NCBI GenBank assembly: GCA_033675265.1
Contig: JAUJYZ010000885.1
Span: forward strand, 1-64,000
DNA from: Actinostola sp. cb2023
Taxonomy: Eukaryota; Cnidaria; Anthozoa; Actiniaria; Actinostolidae
Length of the DNA: 64,000 bases
Reading direction: 5' to 3'
Shown here: positions 26,701-39,467 of the stretch, one piece after another
Position numbering within the stretch: the first letter of the stretch is position 1
How the letters are laid out: the number at the start of each line of letters is the position of its first letter
Program-made: the position numbers and the translations under genes
The notes under the pieces: model-generated
Told to the model about the DNA's origin: nothing
What the model saw: the letters and a program-made list of their open reading frames with translations, nothing else
Database searches by the model: none

Positions 26701-29700
26701 CATGACCCACATCTACCACCCTACCACAGGTAACCCACGTGTACCACCATGACCCACATCTACCACCCTACCACAGGTAACCCACGTCTACCACCATGAC
26801 CCACATCTACCACCCTACCACAGGTAACCCACGTCTACTACCATGACTCACATCTACCACCCTACCACAGGTAACCCACGTCTACCACCATGACCCACAT
26901 CTACCACCCTACCACAGGTAACCCACGTGTACCACCATGACCCACATCTACCACCCTACCACAGGTAACCCACGTGTACCACCATGACCCACATCTACCA
27001 CCCTACCACAGGTAACCCACGTGTACCACCATGACCCACATCTACCACCCTACCACAGGTAACCTGTGTCTACTACCATGACCCACATCTGCCACCCTAC
27101 CACAGATAACCCACGTCTACCACCATGACCCACATCTACCACCCTACCACAGGTAACCCACGTCTACCACCATGACCCACATCTACCACCCTACCACAGG
27201 TAACCCACATCTACCACCATGACCCACATCTACCACCCTACCACAGGTAACCTGTGTCTACCACCATGACCACCATGACCCACATCTACCACCCTACCAC
27301 AGGTAACCCACGTCTACCACCATGACCCACATCTACCACCCTACCACAGGTAACCCACGTCTACCACCATGACCCACATCTACCACCCTACCACAGGTAA
27401 CCTGCATCAGCTAGTTATCAAAGTCCCAAAACTATTGTTTACATAAAAGCTCCCTCGAAGAGACCATTATATTCTTGCTCCGGCTCTATTAAGGGTGCGT
27501 TCGACTGACCTTATTCTGGAATAGGAATACTTGGAATAATACAGAATGTCCGTTCAATTGAGTCTGTTCCGATTCCGGAATAAGCGGAATATATTCCAAA
27601 CATTCTGCTCATCATAGCAGAATGCTTGGAATATTCCGGAATAATGACGTCATCCGGAATTATTCCTTTTCCTGAATAAGGTCAATCGAACAAGCGACAA
27701 CTTGCCATTTCCCCGAGGGTGGCCGCTTAATAAGGTTATGACTGTACTGTATAATGTGGTAACCATTATAAGAACCTAGTGGTAAAATTAATCAATGAAT
27801 ACTCACTACTCGACACATGCCAGTCATACGCGTAAAAACAGATGATGTATTGGAAATCCAACAAAGCGACCACCAGACTATTCATTTGATCAGCCAGCCA
27901 GAAATCAGCGAACCCAACATGTTGGAACGGTGCTGTGATGATACGAAACTATACGACAACAATGGTCAAACATAGAATATTAGTACACACTCATACTGTT
28001 TTGTGTTATAACATGCAGCATGTTAACATCAATATACACCTATTCCAAATATCATTGTCCGGGCCGAAAGCAACAAGCATGAAGCTGACGACCACAAAGG
28101 ACTTTGGGAATCTCCTAATTCATTCATTTATCCGCGTTACTTGAGAAATTATCCCTATGAGCATTGAATAGCAATCAGCTGGAACTATTCGGCCATTTGA
28201 AAATGCATGTTGTCAAAATGTCTACGGATGAATAAATGAATAAGGAGAAAGTCCATCCCAATGCCCTTTGCAGTCGTCAGCTTCTTGCTTGTTGCTTTCA
28301 GCGCGGACAATGATATTTGGAATAGGTGTATATAACATACCATATACATCAAATATACATGTAATTCATCATCATCATCGATACATACTGTACATTGTAC
28401 AACAAGGAATGATGTACTTAACATCATCATCATCATCGTCATCATCATAACATCCATCGCCAACATCATTGTTATCAACACAATGTATTACAACTCACCA
28501 ATACTTTAAGAAGCCATATTCTTGCTTTATAATAAAATATTCTAAACGGGTTGAATGTAAACACAAAGATAAAGCACACCAGAATAAGATTTGGGATGTA
28601 GTGAGGAATCCCGACTAAATGGCCGAACAAGAACGCTGTGAGAGAAAATGACCAAAGGATGCCGAACAGTCCTGATACCTGGAATGAAGCATAATAATCA
28701 TCATCATTCTATCTCACACAACAGTTAGAGGAAGTGAACTGTACATGCACAACACAGTGCAGAATCATCACAAATACATGTAGCACAAACAACAACAATT
28801 ACAAGATCATCAGCAGTTATAGCAGCTGCAACATCTTTAAACAGTCCACTGGAAAAATGTGCACTCTTCAAACCTTCAAAATTATTTGGCCGTCCAAAAC
28901 CTTGGACATTTTCCAACTAATGAATTTACAAGGTTTGAAGAGCGTTCGTGTGTTCCAGTAGTCCCTAATTTCTTGGAAACTCTGCCGAGAAGAGTGGAAG
29001 AATAAGGCGAGATGAGAAATATGTAGCTCGAACTTCTGACTCGATAGAATGTCAACTCTTCTCGGTGGAATTTCGCGAAAAAGTAGAGACAGTTCTACTA
29101 CTGATATATCAATAATAATAATCAATAACACCTACCTGATGCATCAACAAACACAACCACTACCATCAAACAACATCAACTACCATGAGTATCATAACCA
29201 CTACATACCTCCAGTAACTGTTGATAACTAAGATGATTTCTAGGATCGAGTTCAAAGATGAGCACGTGGTTGACCCCTGCCTTCCTCCACCCCCATGTGT
29301 TGATAGCCAGTAAAAACGTCACCAGGACAATAAGAAATATCCCACGATACATTCTAATAGCTGTCTCTAATTCACCTCTATGTAAAGTATAAAAACCTAC
29401 AAGAAATAAAACATTGGTATAAATAAATACGTTCATTAAATCTTTCAGTCCTTTAACAATCTATTTATTTTATTTATTTTCAAGATTCGCCCATAAGGCA
29501 GGTGTTGTACAATAGGACACAAAGTCCATCCATCCATTCATTTGTTCATCTATCCATTCATTTGTTCATTCATCCATCCATTTGTTCATCTATCCATTCA
29601 TTTGTTCATCTATCCATTCCCTCCTTCATGAATTCATTCATTCCATCATCCCTTCATCCATATAAATCCATCCATTCATTTGTTCATCTATCCATTCATT

Positions 29701-32700
29701 TGTTCATTCATCCATTCATTTGTTCATCCATCCATTCATTTGTTCATTTATCTATTCATTTGTTCATCTATCCATTCATTTGTTCATCTATCCATTCATT
29801 TGTTCATCTATCCATTCATTTGTTCATTCATCCATCCATTTGTTCATCTATCCATCCATTTGTTCATTCATCCATCCATTTGTTCATCTATCCATTCATT
29901 TGTTCATCTATCCATTCATTTGTTCATCTATCCATTCATTTGTTCATCTACCCATTCATTTGTTCATCCATCCATTCATTTGTTCATTCATCCATCCATT
30001 TGTTCATTCATCCATCCATTTGTTCATCTATCCATTCATTTGTTCATCTATCCATTCATTTGTTCATCTATCCATTCATTTGTTCATTCATCCATTCATT
30101 TGTTCATTCATCCATCCATTTGTTCATCTATCCATTCATTTGTTCATTCATCCATTCATTTGTTCATCCATCCATTCATTTGTTCATCTATCCATTCATT
30201 TGTTCATCTATCCATTCATCCGTTCATTTGTTCATCTATCCATTCATTTGTTCATTCATCCATCCATTTGTTCATCCATCCATTCATTCATCTATCCATT
30301 CATTTGTTCATCTATCCATTCATTTGTTCATTCATCCATTCATTCATCCATCCATTTGTTCATCTATCCATTCATTTGTTCATCCATCCATTCATTTGTT
30401 CATCTATCCATTCATTTGTTCATCTATCCGTTCATTTGTTCATCCATCCATTCATTTGTTCATCTATCCATTAATTTGTTCATCTATCCATTCATTTGTT
30501 CATCTATCCATTCATTTGTTCATTCATCCATTCATTTGTTCATCTATCCATTCATTTGTTCATCCATCCATTCATTTGTTCATCTATCCATTCATTTGTT
30601 CATCTATCCATTCATTTGTTCATCTATCCATTCATTTGTTCATCTATCCATTCATTTGTTCATTCATCCATTCATTTGTTCATTCATCCATCCATTTGTT
30701 CATCTATCCATTCATTTGTTCATCCATCCATTCATTTGTTCATCTATCCATTCATTTGTTCATCCATCCATTCATTTGCTCATCTATCCATTCATTTGTT
30801 CATCTATCCATTCATTTGTTCATCCATCCATTCATTTGTTCATCTATCCATTCATTTGTTCATCTATCCATTCATTTGTTCATTCATCCATTCATTTGTT
30901 CATTCATCCATCCATTTGTTCATCTATCCATTCATTTGTTCATTCATCCATTCATTTGTTCATCCATCCATTCATTTGTTCATTTATCCATTCATTTGTT
31001 CATTCATCCATTCATTTGTTCATCCATCCATTCATTTGTTCATTTATCTATTCATTTGTTCATCTATCCATTCATTTGTTCATCTATCCATTCATTTGTT
31101 CATCTATCCATTCATTTGTTCATTCATCCATCCATTTGTTCATCTATCCATCCATTTGTTCATTCATCCATCCATTTGTTCATCTATCCATTCATTTGTT
31201 CATCTATCCATTCATTTGTTCATCTATCCATTCATTTGTTCATCTACCCATTCATTTGTTCATCCATCCATTCATTTGTTCATTCATCCATCCATTTGTT
31301 CATTCATCCATCCATTTGTTCATCTATCCATTCATTTGTTCATCTATCCATTCATTTGTTCATCTATCCATTCATTTGTTCATTCATCCATTCATTTGTT
31401 CATTCATCCATCCATTTGTTCATCTATCCATTCATTTGTTCATTCATCCATTCATTTGTTCATCCATCCATTCATTTGTTCATCTATCCATTCATTTGTT
31501 CATCTATCCATTCATCCGTTCATTTGTTCATCTATCCATTCATTTGTTCATTCATCCATCCATTTGTTCATCCATCCATTCATTCATCTATCCATTCATT
31601 TGTTCATCTATCCATTCATTTGTTCATTCATCCATTCATTCATCCATCCATTTGTTCATCTATCCATTCATTTGTTCATCCATCCATTCATTTGTTCATC
31701 TATCCATTCATTTGTTCATCTATCCGTTCATTTGTTCATCCATCCATTCATTTGTTCATCTATCCATTAATTTGTTCATCTATCCATTCATTTGTTCATC
31801 TATCCATTCATTTGTTCATTCATCCATTCATTTGTTCATCTATCCATTCATTTGTTCATCCATCCATTCATTTGTTCATCTATCCATTCATTTGTTCATC
31901 TATCCATTCATTTGTTCATCTATCCATTCATTTGTTCATCTATCCATTCATTTGTTCATTCATCCATTCATTTGTTCATTCATCCATCCATTTGTTCATC
32001 TATCCATTCATTTGTTCATCCATCCATTCATTTGTTCATCTATCCATTCATTTGTTCATCCATCCATTCATTTGCTCATCTATCCATTCATTTGTTCATC
32101 TATCCATTCATTTGTTCATCCATCCATTCATTTGTTCATCTATCCATTCATTTGTTCATCTATCCATTCATTTGTTCATTCATCCATTCATTTGTTCATT
32201 CATCCATCCATTTGTTCATCTATCCATTCATTTGTTCATCCATCCATTCATCTATCCATTCATTTGTTCATCCATCCATTCATTTGTTCATCTATCCATT
32301 CATTTGTTCATCTATCCATTCATTTGTTCATCTATCCATTCATTTGTTCATTCATCCATTCATTTGTTCATCTATCCATTCATTTGTTCATCCATCCATT
32401 CATTTGTTCATCTATCCATTCATTTGTTCATCTATCCATTCATTTGTTCATCTATCCATTCATTTGTTCATCTATCCATTCATTTGTTCATTCATCCATT
32501 CATTTGTTCATTCATCCATCCATTTGTTCATCTATCCATTCATTTGTTCATCCATCCATTCATTTGTTCATCTATCCATTCATTTGTTCATCTATCCATT
32601 CATTTGTTCATCCATCCATTCATTTGTTCATCTATCCATTCATTTGTTCATCCATCCATTCATTTGTTCATCTATCCATTCATTTGTTCATTCATCCATC

Positions 32701-35700
32701 CATTTGTTCATCTATCCATTCATTTGTTCATTCATCCATTCATTTGTTCATCTATCCATTCATTTGTTCATTCATCCATTCATTTGTTCATCCATCCATT
32801 CATTTGTTCATCCATCCATTCATTTGTTCATCTATCCATTCATTTGTTCATCTATCCATTCATTTGTTCATCTATCCATTCATTTGTTCGTCTATCCATT
32901 CATTTGTTCATTCATCCATCCATTTGTTCATCTATCCATCCATTTGTTCATTCATCCATCCATTTGTTCATCTATCCATTCATTTGTTCATCCATCCATT
33001 CATTTGTTCATTCATCCATTCATTTGTTCATCCATCCATTCATTTGTTCATCCATCCATTCATTTGTTCATCTATCCATTCATTTGTTCATCTATCCATT
33101 CATTTGTTCATCCATCCATTCATTTGTTCGTCTATCCATTCATTTGTTCATTCATCCATCCATTTGTTCATTCATCCATCCATTTGTTCATCTATCCATC
33201 CATTTGTTCATTCATCCATCCATTTGTTCATCTATCCATTCATTTGTTCATCCATCCATTCATTTGTTCATCTATCCATTCATTTGTTCATCTATCCATT
33301 CATTTGTTCATCTATCCATTCATTTGTTCATTCATCCATCCATTTGTTCATCTATCCATTCATTTGTTCATTCATCCATCCATTTGTTCATCTATCCATT
33401 CATTTGTTCATTCATCCATCCATTTGTTCATCTATCCATTCATTTGTTCATTCATCCATCCATTTGTTCATCTATCCATTCATTTGTTCATCCATCCATC
33501 CATTTGTTCATTCATCCGTTCATTCATCCATTCATTTGTTGATTCATCCATTCATTCACTTACCTGCAATAATATTAACCAATGAGAGCATAAGAAATAT
33601 CCCACAATATAAACCAACACGGAACGTTACCAAGTCTCCTATCTGCAAAGAGAACGAAACCAGTTTTCACATAATTTTAAAATTATACTAGCGTGCTTAA
33701 TGGGGTGGGGGGGGGGTAGGGTACTGGGGGGGGGGGGGGGGGGTATATGTAGGTGCCTTCCCCTATATGATTGTACGTAATTGTATGCTTCTAATGATGA
33801 CTTCAACAAATGTTCTTACATGTACATGCACGTTTCATTTCATCTCTGGCCTTGGAAAGTCATTGATACACTCTACAACTGTAGGTGCAAGACTTACCAT
33901 TTCTTTTCCTAGTGGGGGTACCCTTAGACGATTCATTGCCTTTGATCTGTTGCCATGTTCTAACTCAGAAATGAACACATTCTAATAGAGAAAATAAACA
34001 TTCTAATAGAGAAAATAAACATTCCAATTGAGAAAAGAAACATTCTAATTGAGAAAAGAAACATTCGAATTGAGAAAAGAAACATTCGAATTGAGAAAAG
34101 AAACATTCGAATTGAGAAAAGAAACATTCGAATTGAGAAAAGAAACATTCGAATTGAAAAAAGAAACATTCTAATTGAAAAAAGAAACATTCTAATTGAA
34201 AAAAGAAACATTCTAATTGAGAAAAGAAACATTCTAATTGAGAAAAGAAACATTCCAATTGAGAAAAGAAACATTCCAATTGAGAAAAGAAACATTCCAA
34301 TTGAGAAAAGAAACATTCCAATTGAGAAAAGAAACATTCCAATTGAGAAAAGAAACATTCCAATTGAGAAAAGAAACATTCCAATTGAGAAAAGAAACAT
34401 TCCAATTGAGAAAAGAAACATTCCAATTGAGAAAAGAAACATTCCAATTGAGAAAAGAAACATTCCAATTGAGAAAAGAAACATTCGAATTGAGAAAAGA
34501 AACTCACCTCTACTTCAAGAATAACATCATCTACTCGTTTATTAGTAAAGAACAGTGACGTCTCTACTTTTGCCTGCCTGTAGCTAACACCATTGCTTGT
34601 TTCAAATAACTTCAAATAAACAAGAATTAGATAAGGTTTTACATATTGTATGCTCTGCTACACAACCACATCCTACACAACCACTGTCCTACACAACAAA
34701 CTAGTCACTGTACACTGTACATGTAGAACCTGAAAAGTGCACTACAGTTGAATCTCTGAATAACTGAAGACGGTTCCCATTGATTATTATAATACATTAG
34801 GAGTTTTACCTACCTTATCATGTTTCTTTAAGATCTTTCTAAATCCAGTAAAATTTAGTTGCTGTTAAAGCAATGGAGACAAATGGGTGTTACAATCACA
34901 GCTATAAACCAGACACCCACTAAACCAGACACCTCTCTAAGCCAGACGCCTCTCTAAGCCAGACACCTCTCTAAGACTGACACTTCCCTAAGCCAGACAC
35001 CCCCTAAGCCAGATGCCTCTCTAAGCCAGACACCCCTCTAAGCCAGACACCCTCTAAACCAGATCACCTCTCTAAGCCAGACACCTCCCTAAGACAGATG
35101 CCTCTCTAAGCCAGATGCCTCTCTAAGCCAGACACCTCCCTAAGCCAGACACCCTCTAAGTCAGACACCTCTCTAAGCCAGACACCCCTCTAAGCCAGAC
35201 ACCCCTCTAAGCCAGATGCCTCTCTAAGCCAGACGCCCCTCTAAGCCAGACACCTCTCTAAGCCAGACGCCTCTCTAAGCCAGACGCATCCCTAAGCCAG
35301 ATGCCTCTCTAAGCCAGATGCCTCTCTAAGCCAGATGCCTCCATAAGCCAGACACCTCTCTAAGCCAGATACCTCTCTAAGCCAGACACCCCTCTAAGCC
35401 AGACACTTTTCTTAGTCAGACATCTCTCTTAGTAAGACAACTCTCTATTAGCCATGGCCATACACCTAAGCCAGACATCTATCTAAGACAGACATCTCTC
35501 TTAGTAAGACACCTCTGCTGTACTACTAAATACCATAAATGTACTCCCAGAGAAGATACATGTGATGTAGGTCCATTAGTGTCTGGCATTGAAAGAGTTG
35601 TCTGTCAATCCATTTGATTTACCTGATAATTCTGTATCAATACAAGGCTTAAATAGAATTCACTAAAGGCCAGCTTTAGATCATTGATAGTTTTAGCCTT

Positions 35701-37692
35701 AGTCTTAATAGCTTTCTTGTCTGGTTTTGCTGCCAGTGTGAGTTTACTACCAACTCTCAGGCTCTTGAGACTGGCACCTGGTTTAAGCGATTCTTCTGTT
35801 ATCAAAAGTTCTTTTTTAAGAGCTGCAAGTTTACGTTCAGCTTCTGCAATTTTCTCTGTAAAAAGAACACACATCTGTTACGTTAGTCGCTTATAGATTA
35901 TTATTATTATACATGTTGTAACCACTGGCAATTATGTGCTGGATTAGCTCTGTTCTATTATATCACCCAAATAAATTGAAGACTATAGTCATAGAGACAT
36001 GTTAGACATTGAAAGTATGTCAGGCAAACCATGTAACGCACATCCATTAGACAATAAAGTTCATTATTATTATTATTATTATTATAATTATATTACAATA
36101 TTGCTACTTGTAAACATATCAGCTAGTACAGTGCCTTTTACATGTTCTGTATACACTTCCCCGACATCCTTACAGTTTTCAAAACCTCCTGTAAGCATGC
36201 ATGCAGGTATGTCTACTGGAAATTCTCAAAGTATATACATGCATATTGTACAACTGTGCCAACTAGTAAATACTACATTTACATTACAAGTATGTAGTCC
36301 TGTATTACCTGCAAAAAATGTATTTATTTTTACTAATTCCTCATCGCAATATTGGAACCATTCATCTTGAAATTTATTAAAAAATCTCTGGACCACAGCA
36401 ACTGCAGAATCTGTGAAAGAGAAGATCAGAAGCATTTCATGTAGTATGCGCATTCTCAACATTTGGAATATGATCAAATGTGCTTTACAACCTGATAGAG
36501 GACTTTTTCGGGCTGCATATGAAGGTGCCTACGGCAGCCGAGCAGCTTACAATCATGAGGAGTTAGTATGTACACTTTGAACTTAATGCTATATGACAAT
36601 AAATTAATAGCAAAAGCTCTGACCATTAATTTGACAGTCCAGGCCAGTAGCCAGTATGAGGCGAGTCGATTTTATTTATCTTTTAACTGAATTGACAAAA
36701 AAGGCTGACTGTCCGATCCTCTATGTGCAGCTATAAAAAAATTGTCTGTACTGACAGAAGTGCCTCGGGAGAGATTTTGGTCTGGCTATATACGGGCCTG
36801 CAGTCAATTACACCATGGAATTGTTTGTGAGCCACATGAAGGTCTAACCATTTGTAGATGTAATTTACAAAGGCAGCACCTTCTCCTCTTTTATTTTAAG
36901 ACTCTGAGAATAATGGTCCGGCCGGGAGTCCAACCAGGTGAACCTCCTGCACAATTAGACTGGTACTCAACCAACTGAGCCAACCATAAGGCGGCGTAGG
37001 ATCAGGCATAGGACCATCCACCTACTACAAATTGTACTGATATGTTTGATTGTTATATTAGTGCATATAAACACTGCATGTAAGTTTATGTACCTTCTTT
37101 AGGGGGCATCTTTTCTAGTGCTGCATACAGTACATCCTTTAATTTCTGAAAGATATCATGAATATATAAGCTTATAATGCATAAGGCCAAAGGTTGCCAG
37201 GTGACCTCACGTACTTAGTCGATCCAGGGGCCAGAGCAATGTTTATATATCTTGGTACACTTCACTATGTAAACAACAGGTCATCTGCCCGTCACTCTTA
37301 TACGAATTATACCTGCACCCCTCCCCTAAAGGATGTCCCCCCCTGTGCCAAGGCCAAGGATATCACGTACGGTTACATAAGCTTACAGTACGTTGTTCAT
37401 TTCAAGCAACAAATTTGTTTCATTCTGAAAAGATAAGCTTACTGATTCAATCATCATTAAAACTAAATATTACAATTCATTATAAAGCCTAGAAATATAG
37501 ATAATCGAGTGTAGAACGTAGATGTCATTTACCAAATAGATAGAAGTCAGCGTATAAATCAACTATAAAGCAACACAACCCGACAAAGACAATCGAAGAA
37601 CACGTCGATTCACAACATTCTACCTCGTATTGGATGTACTGAATACGCCATTCTGGTGTTACATGAGTAGCTAGATGCTCGGTGAACTTCAT
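20703..37692 (-). CDS. XPR1: XPR1-type phosphate exporter (SPX-EXS), 14 exons seen, one missing
   Basis: Coding exons: 37692-37624, 37145-37094, 36410-36309, 35855-35623, 34861-34814, 34609-34508, 33981-33898, 33642-33564, 29396-29209, 28678-28499, 27948-27807, 23625-23443, 23330-23158, 20973-20703 (stop TAA). All borders are GT-AG and phases agree except across the last intron. The N-terminal SPX domain starts [20 protein letters not shown] and contains [13 protein letters not shown], the lysine-rich helix known in the family to bind inositol pyrophosphates. Then come LRVPPLG, several membrane segments, [24 protein letters not shown], and the EXS domain with [36 protein letters not shown] and [19 protein letters not shown]1 is a plasma-membrane inorganic phosphate exporter. 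The exon for the conserved YYY...LRFAW segment is not present between 23157 and 20974. About 680 residues are expected, close to vertebrate XPR1. Confidence 0.95.
21221..22598. repeat. 22-bp minisatellite, about 62 copies
   Basis: Unit CTACATCGTACCTACCTAAA plus CA, uniform in length with only point variants (TATACA, ACACAC, CTAACT). It fills the last XPR1 intron, exactly where a conserved exon should be. Confidence 0.95.
22975..23157. repeat. Short tandem repeat with CACGTG and (TA)n, abutting an XPR1 donor
   Basis: Four units of ~65 bp combine TCACGTGACCAAGCTATAT, a TA tract and TCACGTGAAGTACCTACATG. The last unit merges into the XPR1 exon 23330-23158 donor (GTACGTCACGTGAC on the minus strand). 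Confidence 0.85.
23846..27412. repeat. 47-bp minisatellite, about 75 copies
   Basis: Unit ACCCACGTCTACCACCATGA plus CCCACATCTACCACCCTACC plus ACAGGTA. Variants alternate CACGTCT, CACGTGT and CTGTGTC. It lies in the XPR1 intron between exons 27948-27807 and 23625-23443. Confidence 0.96.
27492..27698. mobile_element. MITE, ends GGGTGCGTTCGACTGACC
   Basis: Left end GTTCGACTGACCTTATTC is answered by GAATAAGGTCAATCGAAC on the right. The interior is rich in GGAATATTCC-type palindromes. Non-coding; lies in an XPR1 intron. Confidence 0.75.
28026..28340. mobile_element. Fold-back element in an XPR1 intron
   Basis: The left arm (28035-28140: CACCTATTCCAAATATCATT, CAACAAGCATGAAGCTGACG) recurs inverted at 28205-28335 with roughly 85 percent similarity. 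The spacer is ~65 bp. Confidence 0.75.
29516..33555. repeat. 4-kb array of 20-bp unit CATCTATCCATTCATTTGTT
   Basis: About 200 copies of CATCTATCCATTCATTTGTT with CATCCA/CATTCA variants and occasional 16-bp units. Since no frame of the unit contains a stop, all three plus frames are open for up to 1346 codons (IHSFVHLS type repeats), which is a by-product, not a gene. Rare variants recur at a spacing of 1296 bp (see findings). It lies in the XPR1 intron between exons 33642-33564 and 29396-29209. Confidence 0.97.
33698..33745. repeat. G-run pair
   Basis: Two long G tracts separated by TAGGGTACT, in the XPR1 intron between exons 33981-33898 and 33642-33564. Confidence 0.85.
33982..34507. repeat. 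21-bp array that forms a complete XPR1 intron
   Basis: About 25 units of GAGAAAAGAAACATTCCAAT plus T. On the XPR1 strand each reads as a pyrimidine tract (TTTCTTTTCTCAATT), and about seven units end in ATTAG|AAT, like the acceptor actually used (TTTTCTCTATTAG|AAT at 33981). The donor GAG|GTGAGTTTCTTTTCTC at 34507 also merges into the first unit. Confidence 0.95.
34915..35520. repeat. 17-bp minisatellite TAAGCCAGACACCTCTC
   Basis: About 35 copies of TAAGCCAGACACCTCTC with GATGCC, GACGCC and CCCTC variants, in the XPR1 intron between exons 35855-35623 and 34861-34814. Confidence 0.94.
36905..36990 (-). repeat. tRNA-derived SINE head
   Basis: On the minus strand TGGCTCAGTTGGTTGAG fits the pol III A box and GGTTGGACTCCC a diverged B box, at tRNA-like spacing. 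It lacks a complete cloverleaf and lies in an XPR1 intron, so SINE rather than a tRNA gene. Confidence 0.6.
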
Positions 37693-37862
37693 GATATACT
37701 GTTCGACCTAGAAATGTTTTTGTTATGTGTAGATAAAGAATCAACATCGATAAGCAGAAGCAATGATATGTGACACTGCTATGAGAGCACGTGACAAAAT
37801 GACCCTGATGACGATAAGGGGATTGGGAGACAGTCAATGACGTCATACAAAGGTTCAGTACG

Positions 37863-38129
37863 ATTGCATAATCGTTGTCGGGTTGAAAATCATAAATCAT
37901 AGAAGCTGAGACCGCAAGGATGGATGGGAAATCAGTTCATGACCCGCATTACATACAGATATATTCAATGTTCTCGTAGTTTTAAAGGTATATGAGCTAT
38001 TTAACTAAGATCCTACAAGTCTGGATAAAAAGGTCGATGATTTGACGGTGTTATTTGAGAGTTTTAATTTCCCAGAATTCCTTTTGGTCATAGCTTTCAT
38101 GATTTTCAACCCGACAACGATTATGCAAT
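37863..38129. mobile_element. MITE copy 1, ends ATTGCATAATCGTTGTCGGG
   Basis: Terminal inverted repeats of ~30 bp (ATTGCATAATCGTTGTCGGG... and its complement) around ~205 bp. A second, inverted copy lies at 44451-44707. This copy sits just 5' of the XPR1 start codon (about 170 bp), so it may lie in the promoter or 5' untranslated region. Confidence 0.85.
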
Positions 38130-38199
38130 TAGCTATATATGAATGATTAATAAACTGCCAATACGGTCAAATTTCATAACTCTCTATACTGACGGACCG

Positions 38200-38440
38200 G
38201 CAAGGCTCGTTTTATACACGGGCGATTTTTGGTGCAATTTTGCAACTCCAAAATCGCGAGTGTAAACGCGATTTCACGGCGAAAGTCACCACAGCTTCGA
38301 TTGTTTTTACCGCACGGAAACTGAGCTCAGTTTTCGCGTAAATTTGTATAGCAAATCTGCAAAAAAATCGCCATCGAAACGCCAAAAATTCGCATAGCCT
38401 GATGCAAACACGTGTAACATCCAATCAGATCACAGAGATC
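38200..38440. other. Inverted-repeat-rich stretch between the head-to-head genes
   Basis: Short complementary blocks around AAAATCGC/GCGATTTT suggest an old MITE. The open minus frame here has no recognisable family. Confidence 0.35.
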
Positions 38441-38529
38441 TGAATGTATTTTTATAAACGTGTTTGAAACGTGCTGTAAGTTGGCGTGCTCCAAATACAC
38501 GAAATGTTGTTCGCAGCCGTGAGTGAAAT

Positions 38530-38620
38530 AATCCAGGACGCTCGAGGAATGAGGAGAGTAAGGGGAGGGGAGGAGAAGAGGAGGGGAGGAGGGAGAAGAA
38601 AAATAATGCAGGACGCTATG
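38530..38620. repeat. Isolated unit of the 54-bp factor B intron minisatellite
   Basis: ATCCAGGACGCTCGAGGAATG followed by GAGGAGAGTAAGGGGAGGGG and a GCAGGACGC copy matches the unit that is amplified 1.5 kb further on at 40040-41390. Likely a progenitor or stray copy. Confidence 0.7.
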
Positions 38621-38939
38621 TGTTTCTCACTTTATCTATTGACATTCATTCATAATTCTTTTATACGGAACCTACAAACACAGCACATGCGAATTCTCAG
38701 AGTGCGGAACATCCCGAGATGAGCGCGCGCGATAGTGGGTGGATAGTCATCGTTTAAAATTTCCCCTTTGTCGACTGTGAAGTATTAAATCGAGTCTCAG
38801 CGGAAGGAAACTAGGATGAAAAGTATATCGGATCTAACCTTTATAGTCAGCCAATCACTGTCCAATGACGTGACCCACTATTCTCGCAGGAGCTCAGTTT
38901 CAGCGACAATTGTGTCTCGACAGATTTCCGTCAAAGCTT

Positions 38940-39033
38940 GAAAGGAAGCTCAACTCAAACCACAAATACAACATACAAGAGATACCCGTTCTGTTTCAAA
39001 CAGGTTACGCCACAAGGTACTGTACGACAAGAG
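38940..39033 (+). other. Possible 5' untranslated exon of the factor B-like gene
   Basis: The coding exon containing the start codon is preceded by a clean acceptor (TTTGTTACAG, ending at 39872), so at least one untranslated exon should lie upstream. A donor-like AGAG|GTTAGT at about 39033 is the best candidate. The 5' edge is not resolved and no promoter motif was recognised. Confidence 0.3.
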
Positions 39034-39467
39034 AGGTTAGTGTTATTTGTTACTTTAATACATGATGTATGTGAAACGATAGATGTTATCGTGTTTTAAT
39101 GACTCGAGTTGAAGCGGTAAAGTTTAGATACATCTCGATAATATAATCCTCAAGTCTAGATTAACTTATTAACTTGTTTGATATTTGTTTACCTGAAGTA
39201 TTTTATTGCTTTGGACATCAACTTACTTACTTGAAGCAGAGAAAATCAGAATTTATGCCCTGAAACAATATTGCACTTTTGCCAAGATTCCTGAAGTAAA
39301 GTGTGTTGATAAAATAATCATATTTCATTGAAGACTGACTTGCGTAACAGGCTTGTTTAATACTTGTATAACGTGTAAAACTGACTCGATGCATTTGAAT
39401 CTTTCGCTAGTTGACTGATCCCAATTGACACTGAGTATGTATTAAAGTAAGAACACACGTAGGTATA

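Noticed and set aside
29502..33691. Open frames of 1346, 1323 and 597 codons (Ile/His/Phe/Ser-rich repeats)
   Set aside because: The 20-bp unit has no stop in any frame, so all three plus frames are open by construction; the stretch sits between two XPR1 exons on the other strand.
33965..34615. 216-codon frame running from an XPR1 exon through the 21-bp array
   Set aside because: The exon has a good donor at 34507 and the next exon matches XPR1 in phase; the read-through is intronic, though noted as a possible retained intron.
37610..37900. 96-codon minus frame over the XPR1 start
   Set aside because: It is out of frame with XPR1 and mostly MITE sequence.
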